Source: an uncultured Actinomycetes bacterium
GTDB taxonomy: Bacteria > Actinomycetota > Acidimicrobiia > Acidimicrobiales > Ilumatobacteraceae
Reading direction: 5' to 3'
NCBI GenBank assembly: GCA_937876415.1
Contig: CALEHE010000296.1
Location: forward strand, 1 to 41,096
Length of the DNA stretch: 41,096 bases
In this document: in pieces, positions 16,048 to 24,697 of the stretch
Numbering within the stretch: position 1 is the first letter of the stretch
How the letters are laid out: each line of letters begins with the position of its first letter
Position numbers and translations under genes: made by a program
The notes under the pieces: model-generated
What the model saw: the letters and a program-made list of their open reading frames with translations, nothing else
The model's database searches: none
Told to the model about the DNA's origin: nothing

Positions 16048-16662
16048 TCAGCGACCGCGCCCTAAATTGGCTCGAATGGTCGGGATATATTGCCACGCAG
16101 TGTAATAACTCAGGGCAAGTCCAATTGGTCCCGCGATCCAAGCGGCCGCAGCGAAAAATTCGTGGAATCGGATGCCGCTTGCGCTCATGACAAAGGCTGG
16201 GAAAACGCCCATCAGTAAAAAGGTGGCCCACTTGCCGAGATACGTGACATCAAAGCGTTCCATTTTGTAAAAAAGAGTGAGGATGGCCACCGTTCCACCA
16301 AACAAAACTTCACGGGCAAAAACCAACAGACAGAACCAAAGCGGCGCCGATCCGTCGATCATGATGGCAAGTAAGCCGACGATAAAGAGCAGTCGGTCAG
16401 CCGTGGGATCAAACATCTTGCCGAACTCGCTCACCTGGTTGAAACGCCGGGCGACCCAACCATCAACCCAGTCGGTTGCACCTAATGCCAGCAGGAGCCA
16501 TGCTGCAGCAGCCCGATCGTCTCGCCCGAGGAGGAGCCATAAAAAGACGGGTAAGCAACTGAGGCGAATCAAGGTAATGAAATTCGGCCAGGTCCAAATT
16601 CCCCAGACTCGCTGATCTGAACCGGCCGCTGAGCTCATCGATGGTTCGTCGGGATTAGCCAT
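16048..16662 (-). CDS. pgsA: CDP-alcohol phosphatidyltransferase, PgsA-like
   Basis: An integral membrane enzyme of 204 residues that should join CDP-diacylglycerol to an alcohol acceptor, most likely glycerol 3-phosphate. The full CDP-alcohol signature is visible: Asp64, Asp67, Gly68, Ala71, Arg72, Gly81, Asp85 and Asp89. Hydrophobic helices flank it at about 27-45, 52-62, 93-120, 135-150 and 165-185. The ATG at 16662 has AGGTGA just upstream. The frame is open a further 150 bases, but that part overlaps the divergent SDR gene and is not coding-like. Phosphatidylinositol-phosphate synthase is an alternative acceptor class. Confidence 0.88.
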   Translation of the reverse strand: MANPDEPSMSSAAGSDQRVWGIWTWPNFITLIRLSCLPVFLWLLLGRDDRAAAAWLLLALGATDWVDGWVARRFNQVSEFGKMFDPTADRLLFIVGLLAIMIDGSAPLWFCLLVFAREVLFGGTVAILTLFYKMERFDVTYLGKWATFLLMGVFPAFVMSASGIRFHEFFAAAAWIAGPIGLALSYYTAWQYIPTIRANLGRGR

Positions 16663-16742
16663 ACATCTCACCTTAGTTCTTGACTGCTCGTGTGCCGTGG
16701 GTGTGGCGCTTTGTGAAATAGTGTCGGCGTATGGAGGCACGC

Positions 16743-17555
16743 ATGAAAACAGGATCTCTCGAAGGAAAAATTGTTGTGGTGACGGGCGGAGGTTCTGGCA
16801 TGGGCGCAGCATTTTCGCGGCGCTTCGCAGACGATGGGGCCCATGTCGTGGTGAACGATGTCAACGAAGCGGCCGCCGGATCTGTTGCCGATGAGGTTTC
16901 AGGCGAGGCGGCAATCTTCGACGTGGCGGACTCCAAATCGTTTGACGCCGCAATCGATCGAGTTGTTGCTCATCACGGTCGGATTGATGTTCTGATCAAC
17001 AACGCCGGAATTGCTCCACCGCGAAATGAACTCAAAACCGATATCAACATGGCGAACCAAATGAAGCGTATGGAAGGTCGCTACGACGATCTTGAGCCAG
17101 GTAATTACACAGTTGATCTCAGTGACGAGCAATGGGACCGCATGATCAAGATTCACCTCTACGGAACTTTTTACGGCACTCGCGCTGCTTTACGTCACAT
17201 GACTCCCCAACGTTTTGGATCAATTGTCAATATCTCATCGATCATGGGCCTACGACCAGCAGCGGGCGCTCCGCATTACAGCGCGGCCAAGGCTGGAATC
17301 ATTGCCTTCACGAAATCAACTGCTCAAGAAGTCGCACCATTTGGTGTGCGTGTGAACGCAGTGTGTCCAGGCTGGGTTGACACTCCCCTGCTTGATGCAT
17401 TTGATGAGATGACGCGGATGGGCATTCGGATGCAAACACCTATTGGGCGATTGGCTCAGGCTGAAGAACTCGCACAAGTGGTTCGGTTCTTGGCAGGACC
17501 TGAATCTTCGTATTGCATCGGCGACGTATTTCCTGTTTCAGGAGGTTGGGTGTAA
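16743..17555 (+). CDS. Short-chain dehydrogenase/reductase (SDR)
   Basis: A 270-residue classical SDR from the ATG at 16743, which has GGAGG 6 nt upstream; the ATG at 16731 lies before that ribosome site and is unlikely. The NAD(P) motif is TGGGSGMG at 14-21, NNAG is at 86-89, and catalytic Ser165/166, Tyr179 and Lys183 are in NISS and YSAAKAG. An insertion of about 30 residues (MANQMKRMEGRYDDLEPGNY region, roughly 94-126) follows NNAG. Asp39-type acidic residues after the second strand (VVNDVN) favour NAD. Substrate unknown. Its stop overlaps the HIT start as TAATG. Confidence 0.88.
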   Translation: MKTGSLEGKIVVVTGGGSGMGAAFSRRFADDGAHVVVNDVNEAAAGSVADEVSGEAAIFDVADSKSFDAAIDRVVAHHGRIDVLINNAGIAPPRNELKTDINMANQMKRMEGRYDDLEPGNYTVDLSDEQWDRMIKIHLYGTFYGTRAALRHMTPQRFGSIVNISSIMGLRPAAGAPHYSAAKAGIIAFTKSTAQEVAPFGVRVNAVCPGWVDTPLLDAFDEMTRMGIRMQTPIGRLAQAEELAQVVRFLAGPESSYCIGDVFPVSGGWV

Positions 17556-17974
17556 TGGCAACAATCTTTACGCGCATCATTGACGGTCACATTCCGGGAA
17601 CCTTTATTTGGAAGGACGATCAATGTGTCGTTTTTATGTCAATCAACCCGATGGCCCATGGACACGCCTTGGTTGTGCCCCGAGAAGAAGTCGACCATTG
17701 GGTGGATGCATCTCCCGAACTCACTGAACATTTATTTGCAGTCACTCGCATCATCGGGGTTGCTCAACGCGAGGCTTTCGGTTGTGATCGAGTCGGAGTC
17801 ATCATCGCTGGCTACGAAGTTCCGCATACTCACATTCACGTGATTCCTACTTCAGATATGTCGCAACTTTCTTTTGCTAATGCGGCGTCCAGTATTGATC
17901 GTGAGTTACTTGACGGCGCGGCTGAGAAAATTCGCGTTGCTCTGCGGAATGCGGGACACGAGCACGTCGTTTAG
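17555..17974 (+). CDS. HIT-family nucleotide hydrolase/transferase
   Basis: A 139-residue histidine-triad protein. The triad is HTHIHVIP at 91-98, preceded by the usual fold elements FTRIIDGHIPGTFIWKDD and PMAHGHALVVPRE. HIT proteins hydrolyse nucleoside phosphoramidates or dinucleotides; which applies here is not determinable. The ATG shares a base with the SDR stop, and AGGAGG within the SDR 3' end is its ribosome site, so it is translationally coupled to the SDR. Its stop codon is immediately adjacent to the stop of the convergent SRAP gene with no intervening base. Confidence 0.92.
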   Translation: MATIFTRIIDGHIPGTFIWKDDQCVVFMSINPMAHGHALVVPREEVDHWVDASPELTEHLFAVTRIIGVAQREAFGCDRVGVIIAGYEVPHTHIHVIPTSDMSQLSFANAASSIDRELLDGAAEKIRVALRNAGHEHVV

Positions 17975-18715
17975 TCAGTCGCTGATTTCGATCGGAAAAA
18001 TGAGATCGGGGTGATTATTGCGTACCGCGTTCACATCCGTACCGACCCAATTCGGTACCAGAATGCTTGGGTCAGCAGGGATCATCAATTCAACGATTCG
18101 TTCAATAGGCGTTGCTTGATGTGTGCCACCTCCAACGTTGAGCCAATCGGCCCAGTCGTCAGCCTCAAGAATGACCGGCATACGGTCATGAATCGGTGAC
18201 ATGGTTTCGTTGGCCTCAGTTGTAATGACACAGCACGAGTGCAACCACGGTGCAGAGTCGCCCAATGAGCGATCGCGCCACGATGCCCACAAACCTGCCA
18301 CCGCTAGAGGCTTGGTGTCTCGCCGAGTGACATAGACCGGTTGTTTGGGACGAGGCGGAGAGGATGCGACGACACCGATCGTCTTCCATTCGTAAAATCC
18401 ATCCATTGGGATGATGCAGCGCTTCGTTGGGACCGACGAGCGAAATGAGGGTTTCTCAAGAACGGTCTCGCTACGGGCGTTGATGCAACGAGCGCTACCA
18501 GAGGTGTCCTTGGACCAGTTGGGAACCAGTCCCCATTGAAAACGACCGAGTTTGCGGACACCCTGAGAATCTTGGGCAACGGCCGCGATTCGGGTCGTGG
18601 GTGGGACATTGAAATTGGGTTGAAATTCGTCAAATAATTGTGGGTTGAGAGGTGCGGTCGAGAAAATCTCGGCGAGTTCCTCTGGTGGTGTTAGCGAGGT
18701 GAAACGTCCACACAT
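17975..18715 (-). CDS. SRAP-domain protein (YedK/HMCES family)
   Basis: A 246-residue protein of the family that crosslinks to abasic sites in single-stranded DNA to protect them. After removal of Met, Cys2 (MCGRFT) becomes the N-terminal nucleophile. Other active-site residues are Asn79 (INARSET), Glu109 (GFYEWK) and His176 (SPIHDRMP). The length is typical of bacterial members. It starts about 97 bp from the divergent amidohydrolase and ends against the HIT gene. No SOS genes are near, so any damage control of its promoter is unknown. Confidence 0.93.
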   Translation of the reverse strand: MCGRFTSLTPPEELAEIFSTAPLNPQLFDEFQPNFNVPPTTRIAAVAQDSQGVRKLGRFQWGLVPNWSKDTSGSARCINARSETVLEKPSFRSSVPTKRCIIPMDGFYEWKTIGVVASSPPRPKQPVYVTRRDTKPLAVAGLWASWRDRSLGDSAPWLHSCCVITTEANETMSPIHDRMPVILEADDWADWLNVGGGTHQATPIERIVELMIPADPSILVPNWVGTDVNAVRNNHPDLIFPIEISD

Positions 18716-18812
18716 TGTGGCAACAGTAGCGGTTGAAGGTTCAGATTAAGACAGGCTCTGGACTACGGTTCTCTGCGGGGAATACCAATTCGTGTTACGT
18801 CAGGAGACCGTA

Positions 18813-20015
18813 ATGGCAGTTGCAGCAGTTGAAACAAATCAACGAGTAGAACTTGGGTTTGCAGCGTTTGATGCTGACAATCATTACTACGAGGCCGAAG
18901 ACGCATTCACCCGTCATATGCCTCGCGAGATGGCCAAGCGTTGTATGCAGTGGGCCGAAATTGATGGCAAGAAACGACTGCTCGTCGGTGGTCGGGTGAA
19001 TCGCTTTATCCCGAATCCGACTTTTAATCCAGTGTCGAAACCTGGTGCTCTTGACGCTTATTTCCGTGGCCGAGTCTCGGGTGGCGACATGCGCGCCCTT
19101 TTCGGAGAACTTGATCCCATTAGCCCGGCCTACCGCAATCGCGATGCTCGCGTCGCACTGATGAAAGAACAGGGTCTCGCTGGCGCGATGTTCTTCCCGA
19201 CTCTGGCCGTTGGTATGGAAGAGTCGTTGCGCGACGACCCTCCGGCCCTGTGCGCGGCGTTCTCGGCGTTTAACCGCTGGTTACTCGAGGACTGGGGTTT
19301 CGCGTACCAGGACATGATTTACGGCGCTCCATACATCACCTTGGCTGACCCCGAGTGGGCAGTGAAAGAGGCCGATTGGGCCATTGCCAATGGAGTGAAG
19401 GTCGTGGTCATGCGCACTTCGCCGGCGATCGATCCCACCGGCGGAACCCGCTCACCTGGTGACAAGATCTTTGATCCATTTTGGGCGCGACTTGCCGAAG
19501 CCAATGTCTCGGTGGCATTCCACTCGGGCGACGCGGGATATGGCAAGTACATCGATGACTGGGAACCCTTCGGCGAATTTGAAGCATTCCGTTCATCGCC
19601 AATGCGAGTCATGACCAGTGACCGTGCTCCCTTTGACATGTTTGCCGTACTTGTCAGTCACGGTGTGTTCACACGACATCCAAAACTACGCGTGTCATCA
19701 ATTGAAGCTGGGGCCGATTGGGTGCCGAATCTCATCAAGAAGTTCAAGAAGGCTTATGCCCAACAACCCTTTATGTTTGGCAAAGATCCAGTTGAAGATT
19801 TCTGCGAGCACGTATGGGTGGCACCGTTTTATGAAGACGACATTCATTTGTTGGCTGAAACAATTGGCGTTGAACGACTGATGTTTGGCAGCGATTATCC
19901 GCATGCGGAAGGTTTAGAAATTCCGACGACCTTTATTCACGACCTGCACGGATTTAGCGCAACTGATATCGAAAAGATCATGCGCCATAACGTCATTGAC
20001 TTCTTGGGCCTCTGA
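18813..20015 (+). CDS. Amidohydrolase-family protein (amidohydrolase 2 type)
   Basis: A 400-residue TIM-barrel metal-dependent hydrolase or decarboxylase from the ATG at 18813, which has AGGAGA 7 nt upstream. The N-terminal metal site is FDADNHYYE, a barrel histidine is in VAFHSGDAGYG, and the closing Asp is in MFGSDYPHAEG. Relatives in actinobacteria include many uncharacterised proteins and ring-carboxylate decarboxylases. The next gene is a second, degenerate amidohydrolase starting 2 bp after its stop, and a lipoprotein hydrolase follows, forming a three-gene unit. Substrate unknown. Confidence 0.85.
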   Translation: MAVAAVETNQRVELGFAAFDADNHYYEAEDAFTRHMPREMAKRCMQWAEIDGKKRLLVGGRVNRFIPNPTFNPVSKPGALDAYFRGRVSGGDMRALFGELDPISPAYRNRDARVALMKEQGLAGAMFFPTLAVGMEESLRDDPPALCAAFSAFNRWLLEDWGFAYQDMIYGAPYITLADPEWAVKEADWAIANGVKVVVMRTSPAIDPTGGTRSPGDKIFDPFWARLAEANVSVAFHSGDAGYGKYIDDWEPFGEFEAFRSSPMRVMTSDRAPFDMFAVLVSHGVFTRHPKLRVSSIEAGADWVPNLIKKFKKAYAQQPFMFGKDPVEDFCEHVWVAPFYEDDIHLLAETIGVERLMFGSDYPHAEGLEIPTTFIHDLHGFSATDIEKIMRHNVIDFLGL

Positions 20016-20016
20016 G

Positions 20017-20937
20017 ATGGCGACGCCTAGTTCAATAACTCACGAATCGACGATGCCTGAGGTCGGTCCGGGTGGTTTAGGCATCATCGAGACCATGATG
20101 GGATTTCCTGATCCCGATCCCCGCCGCTTATACGAGTTTTTCCGCGGCAATATTCGTGACAAGGAAAGTAAAGAGACCATGTTCCCCGTGGAATATCTCT
20201 TTAAACAAAATGTGCCGAGTGCTTTAACTGAAGATATTGATCCGGTTGAAGTCGCCATCAACACCATGGATCACTTTGGTATCGAACGTTCCATGATCGG
20301 CATTGAGGGTGAACCTGGAGTTCGCGCCATGCAACAGTTTCCCGAGCGCTTCATCGCCTCATGTAGCGCCGATGCCAATAACGGTGTCGATGAAGTGCGC
20401 AAGATTCGCCGGCTGTACGATGAATTCGATTTGAAGGCTGTTGGCACATTTCCTGCGGGTTGCACACCGCAAGTGCCGATTGACCACGCGCGCTGGTATC
20501 CCATTTATTCGGTCTGTGCCGAACTCGGTATTCCGATCTTTATCTGCGCCGGAATTCCTGGTCCGCGAGTGCCAAGTATGTGTCAGCATGTGGAACTTCT
20601 GGACATCGTTTGTTACGACTTCCCAGAACTTAAGATCGTGACTCGTCATGGTTGCCAACCGTGGACCGAATTGGCGGTGAAGTTGATGTTGAAGTGGCCG
20701 AATTTGTATTACTCAACGAGTGCTTTCGCGCCACAGCATTACGATCCACGCATTATCGACTATGCGAACAGTCGTGGCTCTGATCGAGTTATTTATGCCG
20801 GCTATTGGCCGATGGGTCTCACCTATGAGCGCATCATGGGTGACATGCCTAATGTGCCATTCAAGAAAGACGTATGGCCAAAGTTCTTACGTCAGAATGC
20901 GCTGAACGTTTTGGGTCTTTCAGACTTGCCAGGATGA
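20017..20937 (+). CDS. Amidohydrolase-family protein, metal site apparently degenerate
   Basis: A 306-residue protein of the amidohydrolase 2 superfamily. It keeps the barrel outline: VEVAINTMDHFGIERSMIGIE, FDLKAVGTFPAG, IPIFICAGIPGP, LKIVTRHGCQPW and DRVIYAGYWPMG. The N-terminal DxH is not visible, and the terminal GSD of active relatives reads AGY, so key metal ligands seem missing. It may be a non-catalytic partner of the preceding full amidohydrolase or use a different chemistry. The start is the ATG at 20017, directly after the upstream stop. The downstream lipoprotein gene overlaps its stop by 4 nt (ATGA). Confidence 0.75.
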   Translation: MATPSSITHESTMPEVGPGGLGIIETMMGFPDPDPRRLYEFFRGNIRDKESKETMFPVEYLFKQNVPSALTEDIDPVEVAINTMDHFGIERSMIGIEGEPGVRAMQQFPERFIASCSADANNGVDEVRKIRRLYDEFDLKAVGTFPAGCTPQVPIDHARWYPIYSVCAELGIPIFICAGIPGPRVPSMCQHVELLDIVCYDFPELKIVTRHGCQPWTELAVKLMLKWPNLYYSTSAFAPQHYDPRIIDYANSRGSDRVIYAGYWPMGLTYERIMGDMPNVPFKKDVWPKFLRQNALNVLGLSDLPG

Positions 20938-22181
20938 TCAGCCGACGAGCAGTAGGCGTAACGTTAGCGGTCATCGGTTTTCTTGCTGCTTGTTCAAGTT
21001 CAGAAGAAGGGGTGGCGCCGGCTTCAACTAGCACTGTGTCTTTGCCTGTTTCGTCGACCGCAGTAAGTACAACTGATGTGTCATCAACAACAGCGATATC
21101 AACAACTGTTCCGGTGACCGTCACGCCAACGACGGTGCCCACAGCGCAAGAGCCACTTCCCTATCCAGAACTGTTTAATGCAGCCATTCGGCTACACACT
21201 CTTGATGCCGGTTCTCGAGATGTATCGGTGGCGGTGGTGTATGACGGCCAAGTGATTCATTCGTACGCTGCGTCGAGCCAAAAGTCTTTACGAGCGGTTG
21301 ATGAGCAGACAAGTTTTCGAATTGCGAGTATTAGCAAAATCTTGACTGCTGTCACGGTGCTGAAATTGGTTGAACAAGGTCAACTGGAATTAGATGAACC
21401 AATTGTTGGGCTTATTGCCGATGAACTGGGTCTACCGCTCGCTGATGAACGTGCGCGCACAATCACAATCAGACAACTGCTCTCCCATACTTCTGGAATC
21501 TCCAATTTTCTGAAAATTTTCTTTGATGCGGGTTCTTATGACCAGATGGGAATGTTGACAGAGGCTCTTGGTGAAACGCTCGCTTCCGAGCCAGGGTCAA
21601 CTTTTAAATATGGCAATGTCAATTATGTGTTGCTCGGCAAGGCAATTGAACGGGCAACTGGTCTGTCGTATCAAGATGCGGTGCGACAACTGGTTCTCGC
21701 ACCTTTGGGCCTCCAATCATTTCGTTTAGTCGGCACTTACGAGTTTGGGCCGAGCGATGCATTACATGCGGTCTCGGGTAGTCGAACCTATATGGAACAA
21801 CTCGGGGCCGCCGGTGCATGGGTCGCAAACTCAATTGATGTCGCGAAAATGGTGGATTCAATCAACGCTGATTCTCCAACATTGCACCGCCTCAGTGCTG
21901 ATCTCATGAAACTGATGAAGGTGCCCGCGACGCCGAAGCCAGTAACTCCGATATGGGACTATGGCTTAGGTTTGCGACTCTTTGTGAGTGGTGAATGGGG
22001 TCATTCGGGAAGTATTGAAAACGTACATTCAATGGCGGTGCATCGTCCTGACGGTTTAGTAGTCGCAGTGTTGGTTAATGGTTCGAAACCTAAAGAAACC
22101 GACGATTTAATCGGCGCAATTAATGACGCAGTATTGGCAGCACGCACTGGTGTGGCTGCGACAACGACGGTTGCTCCTTAA
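20934..22181 (+). CDS. Lipoprotein serine hydrolase, beta-lactamase/PBP-like (class C type)
   Basis: A 415-residue exported protein. A basic, hydrophobic signal ends in the lipobox LAAC with the lipid-modified Cys20. A Ser/Thr/Val-rich spacer follows to about residue 72. The serine beta-lactamase fold then shows SISK (Ser132, Lys135), YGN (226-228), and HSG (357-359) in place of KTG. Such proteins include esterases, D-aminopeptidases and penicillin-binding homologues, so antibiotic hydrolysis is not implied. The ATG overlaps the upstream amidohydrolase stop (ATGA). It should act outside the membrane, unlike its cytoplasmic partners. Confidence 0.87.
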   Translation: MISRRAVGVTLAVIGFLAACSSSEEGVAPASTSTVSLPVSSTAVSTTDVSSTTAISTTVPVTVTPTTVPTAQEPLPYPELFNAAIRLHTLDAGSRDVSVAVVYDGQVIHSYAASSQKSLRAVDEQTSFRIASISKILTAVTVLKLVEQGQLELDEPIVGLIADELGLPLADERARTITIRQLLSHTSGISNFLKIFFDAGSYDQMGMLTEALGETLASEPGSTFKYGNVNYVLLGKAIERATGLSYQDAVRQLVLAPLGLQSFRLVGTYEFGPSDALHAVSGSRTYMEQLGAAGAWVANSIDVAKMVDSINADSPTLHRLSADLMKLMKVPATPKPVTPIWDYGLGLRLFVSGEWGHSGSIENVHSMAVHRPDGLVVAVLVNGSKPKETDDLIGAINDAVLAARTGVAATTTVAP

Positions 22182-22198
22182 CACGTGAGGCTTGAGCA

Positions 22199-22681
22199 CT
22201 ACTTTGTCATTGGTCGTAGGGTTGAAATGTTGTAGGTCATAAAGCCTCGAGCAATCCGCTTGCCACTTGTTCGTCCCATCACTTCGGATTCGCAAAAGAC
22301 CACCGAACGCCCGCGCTTAGTCACCCATGCTTCGGCGATCGCGTCCTCTTTAATCAGGGCATTGTGATATTGCACATGTAGGTCCACTGTTGAATATCCG
22401 ATGGTGTTGTCGTATGCGCTGCCGATTGCTGGCACGACTGAGGCATCAATGAGAGCGGCTATCGCTCCTCCGTGGACTATTCCCATGGGTTGTTCTAGTT
22501 CCTCGCGAAATGGCAAAACCATGCGGCAGTATCCCAAACGTGTTTCTTCAACGTGTAGTCCGACAAGTTTTGGGAAATATGTACGTTCCCATTGGCCGAA
22601 GTTTTTCCAACGGGCGTGGACATCAGAAGAAAGGATTGCAAATTCTGAGGCGCGTGGCCATGGCTCATTCATGGCAGTCAC
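22199..22681 (-). CDS. PaaI-family hotdog thioesterase
   Basis: A 160-residue acyl-CoA thioesterase-like protein. The family motif MGIVHGGAIAALIDASVVPA (about 86-105) holds the HGG loop and catalytic Asp. The strands STVDLHVQYHNALIKEDAIA and RSVVFCESEVMGR complete the hotdog. The GTG start overlaps the TGA of the alpha/beta hydrolase gene (GTGA); an ATG three codons on is an alternative. It ends 17 bp from the convergent lipoprotein gene. With the upstream hydrolase it forms a probable two-gene operon for acyl-ester or acyl-CoA turnover. Confidence 0.9.
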   Translation of the reverse strand: MTAMNEPWPRASEFAILSSDVHARWKNFGQWERTYFPKLVGLHVEETRLGYCRMVLPFREELEQPMGIVHGGAIAALIDASVVPAIGSAYDNTIGYSTVDLHVQYHNALIKEDAIAEAWVTKRGRSVVFCESEVMGRTSGKRIARGFMTYNISTLRPMTK

Positions 22682-23493
22682 GATTGATGGGTCACGAGAT
22701 GTTCGTTGAACAGCGCCGCAACATCGGCCGCTTGTTCTTGAATCACGAGATGTCCAGCTGGCAATGTTCGGAAAGTTGAGTTCTTGATACCAGCAGACAA
22801 AGCGTGTCCATGGGCAGGATCAACCCAGCGATCTTGTGCTCCACTAATCACCAAACTTGGAGCTGAAATATTCGCGAGCATTGGAGCAATATCAACGATG
22901 ATGTCAAGGTCAAGATGGGCGATTGAACCAGGGGCCACAGTGTCGGCAGTCATTGCGACCATCGCTTCGACCATGGGTTCAATTCCAGTCAACGCATCGG
23001 CAGTGAAGCCATCAACGAGGGCATACCGCATAAAGAGATCTGGTCCGATGTTGATGAGTCGCTTCCATAGGTCAAAGGTCATGCGCATACGGGCATCGGT
23101 TGTGGCCCATCCACACAACATGGTTGCGGTGACAACCCGCTGAGGTGCTGTGGCAGCAGTCGCTGCCGCAATCACTGCGCCGAGTGAGTATCCGGCAACG
23201 TGAAAGCGATCAACCTTGAGGTCGTCCAAAACAGCAAGCGCATCGCTGACCAAACCTTCGACAGAAAGAGCCCCTGAAGGCATAGCTGATTCGCCTGATC
23301 CAGGGAATTCAACTTGGATGTAGGAGCGTTCGGTTGGCATTGAGCCAATGACGAAATCCCAAGCAGACCGATTCATGGTGGTGCCATGAAAGAGGAGAAC
23401 CGGATCGCCTGCGGTTCCGAGCGGAGCACCGGCTACCCCGTAACCGACAATTTGACCTTGATTGTGAATAGTGGGCATCACCAACTGTGCCAC
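22678..23493 (-). CDS. Alpha/beta hydrolase
   Basis: A 271-residue alpha/beta-fold hydrolase. The oxyanion-side HG motif is LLFHGTTMN at 33-41, the nucleophile is Ser103 in GYSLG, the acid is in the GAQDRWVDP turn near 218-226, and the histidine is in PAGHLVIQ near 248-255. No signal peptide is present. The substrate is not deducible; esters, lactones or acyl-CoA-derived compounds are all possible. The GTG at 23493 and ATG at 23478 are both possible starts with no clear ribosome site. It is divergent from nagA, whose proposed start is 44 bp away. Confidence 0.88.
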   Translation of the reverse strand: MAQLVMPTIHNQGQIVGYGVAGAPLGTAGDPVLLFHGTTMNRSAWDFVIGSMPTERSYIQVEFPGSGESAMPSGALSVEGLVSDALAVLDDLKVDRFHVAGYSLGAVIAAATAATAPQRVVTATMLCGWATTDARMRMTFDLWKRLINIGPDLFMRYALVDGFTADALTGIEPMVEAMVAMTADTVAPGSIAHLDLDIIVDIAPMLANISAPSLVISGAQDRWVDPAHGHALSAGIKNSTFRTLPAGHLVIQEQAADVAALFNEHLVTHQS

Positions 23494-23537
23494 ATCAGGT
23501 CATCAAAATTTGGGTGCGAACACGGCACAATGGGTTT

Positions 23538-24647
23538 GTGGCAACAACCGTCATCAGTTCTCATCGAGTACTTCTCGCAGATGGCGAGTTTCATGCGGCT
23601 CGGCTCGAGATAGCGCATGGACATATTCGCTCAATTTCGCCACTTGGCCGCCACGAATCCCCGACGACCGATCTGACTTTGGCCCCAGGTTTTGTCGACC
23701 TGCAGGTCAATGGGATTGATGACGTTGACGTGTGGTCGACGGCGCGTGCCAGTGATGCCGTCGCATGGGGTCGGATAAACAACCTGCTGCTCGATCAGGG
23801 AGTCACAAGTTGGTGCCCAACATTGGTGACCGCTCCCCTTGAGTGGTATTCATCAGCCATCAGTTTTCTCTCGCAACAAAAGCCCGATGCGTATCTTCCC
23901 CATGTCATTGGGGCGCACCTCGAAGGACCATATTTAGGCACTGCTTTTGGCGCTCATCGAGCACAGTATGTGCGCGAGCCTGATTTGCAATGGTTGACCA
24001 ATGTTGCTGACAATATTGCATTGATGACTTTAGGTGCAGAAGTCATAGGGGCTCCCGAAGCGTGTGCATTACTTGCGTCTCGGGGTTGCGTTATTTCGGT
24101 GGGTCACTCGCGACCGACGCGCCAACAATTCAATGCGTGTGTGCAGGCGGGAGCATCCCTAGTGACGCATCTTTTCAATGCCATGAGTGGTGTTCATCAT
24201 CGCGATCCAGGTCTTGCGACATGGGCCCTGACCGATGATCGGGTGTATGCATCGTTAATCGCTGATGGAGTACACGTTGATCCGGAGGTCATCGCCTTGG
24301 CATTTGCCGCTAAGCCCAGCCAGATTGTTCTTGTAACCGATGCGGTCGCTTGGCGTGCTGGTTCAGCAGGAAAAGTCCAATTGGCATTGCGTGATGGAGT
24401 CCCGCGTTTAGAAGATGGCACACTGGCCGGTAGTGCCGTCACCATGCCTGAGGCACTAAATATTTGCGTCAGTCAAGCCAACGTCTCGGTTGCCCAAGCT
24501 GTGATGGCGGCCAGTGCACACCCTGCAAACGTCATGGGTTTGGCCGATCGCGGTCGTCTCCAAGGCGGATATGTCGCCGACATCGTGGGGTTGACGGATG
24601 ATCTAGAAGTCAGCGCCGTATGGATGTCTGGTCAGCGCGTGCGCTAA
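23538..24647 (+). CDS. nagA: N-acetylglucosamine-6-phosphate deacetylase
   Basis: Predicted to deacetylate GlcNAc-6-phosphate during amino-sugar recycling or chitin/peptidoglycan use. Amidohydrolase-fold motifs appear in order: LAPGFVDLQVNG, the metal-binding GAHLEGPYLG, ISVGHSRPT, VTHLFNAMSGVHHRDPG, LIADGVHVDP and LVTDAVAWR, ending with AHPANVMGLADRGRLQGG. The GTG at 23538 (protein VATTVISS) is chosen because upstream codons run into the divergent hydrolase promoter region; GTG at 23514 and an ATG at 23487 are alternatives. There is no nagB or PTS gene beside it. Confidence 0.9.
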   Translation: MATTVISSHRVLLADGEFHAARLEIAHGHIRSISPLGRHESPTTDLTLAPGFVDLQVNGIDDVDVWSTARASDAVAWGRINNLLLDQGVTSWCPTLVTAPLEWYSSAISFLSQQKPDAYLPHVIGAHLEGPYLGTAFGAHRAQYVREPDLQWLTNVADNIALMTLGAEVIGAPEACALLASRGCVISVGHSRPTRQQFNACVQAGASLVTHLFNAMSGVHHRDPGLATWALTDDRVYASLIADGVHVDPEVIALAFAAKPSQIVLVTDAVAWRAGSAGKVQLALRDGVPRLEDGTLAGSAVTMPEALNICVSQANVSVAQAVMAASAHPANVMGLADRGRLQGGYVADIVGLTDDLEVSAVWMSGQRVR

Positions 24648-24697
24648 TCGTCTGTTGACAGGTGTTTCTTAATTGGGGTGTCGTTACCCTCGGAGTC

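Noticed and set aside
20934-22181. Beta-lactamase resistance gene
   Set aside because: It shows SxxK, YxN and HSG of the broad serine-hydrolase family, is a lipoprotein in an amidohydrolase operon, and lacks evidence for beta-lactam hydrolysis.
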